This document shows, in pieces, positions 7,776 to 10,627 of a DNA stretch of 10,627 nt. The number at the start of each line of letters is the position of its first letter. Position 1 is the stretch's first letter. The notes beneath the pieces were generated by a model that saw only the letters and a program-made list of their open reading frames with translations, searched no databases and had not been told where the DNA came from. This DNA comes from CAZWBR01 sp964404205 (GTDB lineage Bacteria > Bacteroidota > Bacteroidia > Bacteroidales > Prolixibacteraceae): positions 1-10,627 of the forward strand of contig CAYOJD010000106.1 in NCBI GenBank assembly GCA_964404205.1, given 5' to 3'. The position numbers were made by a program, and so were the translations under genes.

Positions 7776-8795
7776 TTAGTGTGCAATTTTAATGTAAGCC
7801 GACATTCCGGCTGCCAGTTTGATCTCCTTGTATTTCCCGTTGTTGTCTGAGCCCGAAATCGACATCCTGATTGGAATACGTTGGGTTACTTTCGTGAAAT
7901 TGCCCGAAGCATTGTTGGCCGGAATTAACGAAAACTGCGCTGCCGTATTACTGGCCATATAGGTAATCGCGCCACTGAAATTGACCCCCGGATAGGCATC
8001 AACTGTAAAGTTAACTGGCTGTCCAATACTGAGGTTCGCAATTTTTGTCTCTTCAAAGAAGGCTGTAACATAAAGCGAATCCGATTTGGTGATGGTAAAA
8101 ATAGACTGACCGGGTTGTGCCACATCGCCAGGCAAAAGCCACCGTTTGGCAATTTTGCCGTTCGACGGGGCGTAGATGCGTGAATTGCGCAGCTGTGTAC
8201 TGATAGTATTCAATTGCGACTCTGCACTTTTAATTAGCTGCTCGGAGTTACTGATCGATGTTTTGCTTACATCGAGTTGGGCTGTCATCACGTCGAGCTG
8301 GGCCAGCGCAACCTCATAACTTTTCTTGATGTGGTCGTATTGCTCACGTGTTATCACATTTCCCTCCAGTTGACGGCTGGCCCTGTCATAATCTTCTTTA
8401 GCCTTTTCGAGGTTGACTTGTTGTACTTTCAGGTTTTTCTCGTCCAGCCTCAGCCGTGCCAGCGATTGGGTTGCAGCCGTTTCAGCCTGAATAACTGCCG
8501 CTTCGGCCTGTTGACGTTGAGCGGCCAAATCGGTACTGTCGAGTTCAACCAATAATTTGCCGGCCGTTACGTCGTCGCCCTCGACCGCGTAAACTTTAGC
8601 GATGCGCCCCATCATTTTCGAGCTGACCGAAACCCTGTCGGCATCAATGTAAGCATCGTCGGTTTGTTCGTACGAGTTGTAATCGCGGTACCAGTTGTAC
8701 CCAAAATAAAGCAGAACTGCCACTGTAATGGCCAATATCAAATAGGCCCTGATTTTTTTGCCGTTCTTACTTTTTGCATCTGTTTCGTTTGCCAT
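7776..8795 (-). CDS. emrA: HlyD/EmrA-family periplasmic adaptor (membrane fusion) protein
   Basis: The 339-residue adaptor bridges the EmrB-like pump to the TolC channel across the periplasm. It has a short basic cytoplasmic N-terminus, one TM anchor (residues ~16-35, AYLILAITVAVLLYFGY), then TDDAYIDADRVSVSSKMMGR, the conserved EmrA-type entry to the lipoyl domain (first half ~50-85). A long, Gln/Ala/Glu-rich helical hairpin follows (~88-205), with a turn near EGNVITREQYD. The second lipoyl half is SRIYAPSNGKIAKRWLLPG (~205-223), followed by the beta-barrel domain (DSLYVTAFFEETKIANLSIGQ) and a short C-terminal strand region ending IPIRMSI. Both lipoyl halves and hairpin are intact. It lies 12 nt after the tetR stop with an A-rich leader containing a 10-bp direct repeat (TTTGTATTTA/T at 8801-8820 on the plus strand). 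Confidence 0.94.
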   Translation of the reverse strand: MANETDAKSKNGKKIRAYLILAITVAVLLYFGYNWYRDYNSYEQTDDAYIDADRVSVSSKMMGRIAKVYAVEGDDVTAGKLLVELDSTDLAAQRQQAEAAVIQAETAATQSLARLRLDEKNLKVQQVNLEKAKEDYDRASRQLEGNVITREQYDHIKKSYEVALAQLDVMTAQLDVSKTSISNSEQLIKSAESQLNTISTQLRNSRIYAPSNGKIAKRWLLPGDVAQPGQSIFTITKSDSLYVTAFFEETKIANLSIGQPVNFTVDAYPGVNFSGAITYMASNTAAQFSLIPANNASGNFTKVTQRIPIRMSISGSDNNGKYKEIKLAAGMSAYIKIAH

Positions 8796-8807
8796 ATTAT
8801 TTTGTAT

Positions 8808-9419
8808 TTATTTGTATTTTAATCCTTTGATATAGAATTTGGTAAATCGGATAAAATTTTCGTCGAGCATGCTAATCTCTTCGTCACTCAGTTCGACAAA
8901 TGTCTTTTGATGTACGAGCGAAAAGCGCAGCCCTTTCATTACGTCGAGTAAAAGTTGGGCATCCTGTGGCGGATTCTCACTGTTGAAAAGAGCCGATTGG
9001 TTTCCTTTTTCGATAATTTGGGCGAGCTTGCCAACCTCTTTAACTTTAAAATCGAGCAGTATCTCTTTTAGCAATGGTTTTATCTCTTCCAGAATGACCG
9101 ACCGAAGTTTGCTCATGTTCATGAAAATCTTCAGGTATTTGATGCGGTGGCTGACATACTCGAGAATCATTTGATCAGCAGGTTGTTGCGAAGCGATGAT
9201 TTGATCTACCCGTACAAAATATTCATTCATATCTCTCGAAATCACTGCTTTAAAAATTGCCTCCTTGTCGGGGTAATAATAGTAAAGCGCCGCTTTCGAC
9301 ATGCCAATATCGCGGGCTATTTCGTTCATCGTGGTTTTTTCGAAACCGTATACTCCAAGTCGGCGGTGAGCGGCTTGTAAAATGATTTCCTGCTTGTCGG
9401 CGGGCTCTTGTGTGTTCAT
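8808..9419 (-). CDS. TetR/AcrR-family transcriptional regulator of the efflux operon
   Basis: A 203-residue protein with an N-terminal TetR DNA-binding domain. The helix-turn-helix is at about residues 29-50 (TTMNEIARDIGMSKAALYYYY followed by PDKEAIFKAVI), preceded by the typical helix QEIILQAAHRRLGVYGFEK. The C-terminal two thirds is an all-helical ligand-binding/dimerisation domain without recognisable specificity. It is promoter-proximal in the operon, so it most likely represses its own promoter and the pump genes and releases on binding a pump substrate; this is inferred from position and family habit. The ATG at 9419 is supported by domain length and by a perfect -7 box 46 nt upstream. 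Its stop is 12 nt from emrA. Confidence 0.92.
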   Translation of the reverse strand: MNTQEPADKQEIILQAAHRRLGVYGFEKTTMNEIARDIGMSKAALYYYYPDKEAIFKAVISRDMNEYFVRVDQIIASQQPADQMILEYVSHRIKYLKIFMNMSKLRSVILEEIKPLLKEILLDFKVKEVGKLAQIIEKGNQSALFNSENPPQDAQLLLDVMKGLRFSLVHQKTFVELSDEEISMLDENFIRFTKFYIKGLKYK

Positions 9420-9430
9420 TTCGAATTCCT

Positions 9431-9472
9431 ATTGGTTACTCTCTGACTGTTTTGTTAGATTGGTCAAATGTA
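9431..9472 (-). promoter_or_regulatory. Probable promoter/operator of the tetR-emrA-emrB-tolC operon
   Basis: CAAATGTA at 9465-9472 reads TACATTTG on the minus strand, an exact match to the Bacteroidota -7 consensus TAnnTTTG. It predicts a start site near 9458 and a leader of about 39 nt. No clear TTTG -33 box is seen. ATTGGT occurs twice on the plus strand, at 9431-9436 and 9459-9464, flanking the predicted start site, and TGAC (9445-9448)/GTCA (9463-9466) arms lie between. These are candidate TetR operator elements, but no extended palindrome is evident. Confidence 0.45.
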
Positions 9473-9682
9473 GGGAGAATTATGTCATCCTGATGTAAAA
9501 TAATTGCTAACTTTTTCTGTCGTTTGGGTTAATCTGAACAATAGTGATTTCCGATGCCTGGTTGCAAACTATTCGGTGCAAAACCACCAATATATGTTGA
9601 ATGACGTCGCTGGACAAATATTATCGAATTCTATCGACACGATTCAAACTCCCTTTCATCATGCCATGTTCACCCCAACCAT

Positions 9683-9715
9683 GGAGAGTTGATGCGGAGT
9701 GAATGCGGAGTTGAT
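9683..9715. repeat. Three-copy 11-bp tandem repeat
   Basis: Consecutive units GGAGAGTTGAT (9683-9693), GCGGAGTGAAT (9694-9704) and GCGGAGTTGAT (9705-9715). The third differs from the second at two positions and from the first at two. The unit length is close to one DNA helical turn. It lies in noncoding DNA between the efflux operon promoter and the terminator of the MBL-fold gene; no function is evident. Confidence 0.6.
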
Positions 9716-9765
9716 ATCCCTGTGATATGGAGGAAAGAGATGATGGTTATATAGGCCCGAATCAT

Positions 9766-9790
9766 AAAAAAAGCCGGCAAAACCGACTTT
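9766..9790 (-). terminator. Rho-independent terminator of the MBL-fold hydrolase gene
   Basis: On the minus strand AAGTCGG (9789-9783), loop TTTTG, CCGGCTT (9777-9771) form a 7-bp stem with one G-U pair, directly followed by a run of seven T (9772-9766, overlapping the stem base). It starts 22 nt past the stop codon of the 9812-10555 gene. It is a canonical intrinsic terminator in form. Confidence 0.85.
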
Positions 9791-9811
9791 TCATAATTGG
9801 GATTTAATCAT

Positions 9812-10555
9812 TTATTGCAGCTCGCGGATGCGGACCTCCACTTTTTCATCTTTCAGCAGATTTTGGATAATGGCGGTATCGGTTTTGCCAAAGTGATATG
9901 GATAGAGAATGGCAGGTCGGAAACTGTTCCAGGCAGCAGCTACCATTTCAGGTGTCATGGTATAAGGAAGGTTCATTGGCAGAAAAGCGATATCAATATT
10001 TTTAAGTTCGGCCATCTCCGGAATGTTTTCGGTGTCGCCGGCGATATAGATTTTCTTGCCGCCATAGCCAATTATATATCCGTTGCCATTTCCTTTTGGG
10101 TGGAACACATGTCCGTCGGGCCTTTTGTGTGCAACATTGTATGCCGGAACAGCATCAATTGCCCATTCGGCAAAGTGCTTGCTTTCTCCGTTTTTCAGGG
10201 TTGTTGCGCCTTCAACTTTATCGCCGCAGCTTGTACTTACCACAATTTTGGTTTGAGATTGGCGGATATCGGAAATGGCTTTCAGATCGAGATGATCGGA
10301 GTGTTCGTGTGTAATCAGAATCAAATCAGCTTTCGGCAGTTTTGTATAATCGGCTTCCGACGTCACCGGATCGATATGAACAACATGGCCGCCGGCTTCA
10401 AGCATCAATGTGCCGTGGCCAATAAAGGTGATGGTCAAATCGCCTTTGGTGGTAGGGATAATATCTTTCGCAAATTTTTTCATGGCCTTTTCTTGTTGGG
10501 CATTTGCAATTGTTGCCATGATAATGATGGCAAAGGCAAACAGGGTTCTTATCAT
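9812..10555 (-). CDS. Secreted metallo-beta-lactamase-fold hydrolase (UlaG/UPF0173-like)
   Basis: A 247-residue protein with a Sec signal peptide (MIRTLFAFAIIIMATIANAQ, cleavage near residue 19) and a complete MBL-fold core. IGHGTLMLE (45-53) is a typical opening strand, THEHSDHLD provides H83, H85, D87 and H88, AGDTE provides D174, and YPYHFG provides H221. The overall pattern (short, no beta-lactamase-specific loops) resembles the UlaG/UPF0173 group of metal-dependent hydrolases rather than antibiotic-degrading lactamases. UlaG itself opens L-ascorbate-6-phosphate lactone, but most of the group is uncharacterised and the substrate here is unknown. Export to the periplasm is a departure from cytoplasmic UlaG. 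The gene ends in its own terminator. Its ATG overlaps the stop of a possible 17-codon leader ORF. Confidence 0.9.
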   Translation of the reverse strand: MIRTLFAFAIIIMATIANAQQEKAMKKFAKDIIPTTKGDLTITFIGHGTLMLEAGGHVVHIDPVTSEADYTKLPKADLILITHEHSDHLDLKAISDIRQSQTKIVVSTSCGDKVEGATTLKNGESKHFAEWAIDAVPAYNVAHKRPDGHVFHPKGNGNGYIIGYGGKKIYIAGDTENIPEMAELKNIDIAFLPMNLPYTMTPEMVAAAWNSFRPAILYPYHFGKTDTAIIQNLLKDEKVEVRIRELQ

Positions 10556-10605
10556 GATAAAAATATTTGATGGATAAAGATAATAATATTGATTAAAATT
10601 GTCAT
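10552..10605 (-). CDS. Possible 17-residue leader ORF upstream of the MBL-fold gene
   Basis: An ATG at 10605-10603 opens a 17-codon hydrophobic frame (MTILINIIIFIHQIFLS) ending in TGA at 10554-10552. That TGA shares bases with the ATG of the MBL-fold gene (ATGA overlap), the arrangement typical of translational coupling. A full AGGAGG (10616-10611) precedes the ATG by 5 nt, unusual for this AT-rich, SD-poor genome. It is very short with no homology I can name, and a -7-like TATCTTTA (10582-10575) lies inside it, so the hydrolase mRNA may begin downstream. It may be a chance frame. Confidence 0.25.
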   Translation of the reverse strand: MTILINIIIFIHQIFLS

Positions 10606-10627
10606 TTCGTCCTCCTATAAAATATCC

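Larger units (their letters stand above)
9420..9811. other. Gene-poor intergenic region (efflux operon promoter, tandem repeat, terminator)
   Basis: No gene is supported here. An open frame at 9504-9692 (+) of 62 codons has no recognisable motif, no good ribosome binding site and unusual composition, so I do not call it. The region contains the probable operon promoter (near 9431-9472), an 11-bp tandem repeat (9683-9715) and the terminator of the downstream hydrolase (9766-9790). About 200 bp between 9480 and 9680 show nothing I can name. Confidence 0.6.

Noticed and set aside
9504..9692. 62-codon open frame on the plus strand in the intergenic region
   Set aside because: No motif, signal or ribosome binding site, and its end runs into the tandem repeat. 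It fits chance in a noncoding stretch.
9812..10555. Antibiotic-resistance metallo-beta-lactamase
   Set aside because: The sequence has the general MBL fold, but its short UlaG/UPF0173-like pattern (IGHGTLMLE, AGDTE) does not point to a class B beta-lactamase.
9797..10570. 257-codon open frame on the plus strand
   Set aside because: It is the complement of the MBL-fold hydrolase, whose signal peptide and metal motifs make the minus-strand reading certain. The plus product is Cys/Phe/His-rich shadow sequence.

Overview
The window looks like an ordinary chromosomal segment from a free-living, probably environmental, member of the Bacteroidota. The evidence is a B12-dependent methylmalonyl-CoA mutase of the type used in Bacteroidota propionate/succinate metabolism, near-perfect copies of the Bacteroidota -7 promoter element (TAnnTTTG) ahead of prfB and the tetR-like gene, A-rich starts with few Shine-Dalgarno sequences, and exported hydrolases typical of the group. 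A placement near the Marinilabiliales/Prolixibacteraceae is only an impression from protein flavour. I see no mobile element, CRISPR array, rRNA, tRNA or phage gene.

Layout, left to right. Positions 1-1178 (+) hold the C-terminal 391 residues of methylmalonyl-CoA mutase large subunit, cut by the window edge. A convergent intergenic region with two or three hairpins separates it from prfB (1333-2437, -). The intact prfB is recovered only through a programmed +1 frameshift at an in-frame UGA (AGGAGG-TAT-CTT-TGA-C); without it the first 26 residues are missed. Divergently, 2578-3582 (+) encodes a Tat-exported TIM-barrel sugar-phosphate-isomerase/epimerase-like protein. It shares a perfect 19-bp terminator hairpin with a convergent gene for a secreted PHP-domain phosphoesterase (3631-4653, -).

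Positions 4763-9419 (-) form a four-gene operon transcribed tetR-emrA-emrB-tolC, with gaps of 12, 6 and 34 nt. It encodes a TetR-type repressor, a HlyD/EmrA periplasmic adaptor, a 14-TM DHA2-family MFS pump (EmrB-like) and a TolC-family outer-membrane channel. Together these make a complete tripartite drug/metabolite exporter with its own regulator at the promoter-proximal end, which suggests autoregulated, ligand-inducible expression. The substrate cannot be read from the sequence.

A roughly 390-bp gene-poor stretch (9420-9811) holds the operon promoter region, an 11-bp tandem repeat and the terminator of the last gene. That gene is a secreted metallo-beta-lactamase-fold hydrolase (9812-10555, -). 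Just upstream of it at the window edge is a possible 17-codon leader ORF with a strong Shine-Dalgarno sequence, whose stop overlaps the hydrolase start.

I found no convincing undescribed multi-gene system. The most notable items are small RNA- or translation-level structures: the prfB recoding site, competing hairpins between mutB and prfB, a start-codon-sequestering inverted repeat at the PHP gene, and the putative leader ORF.
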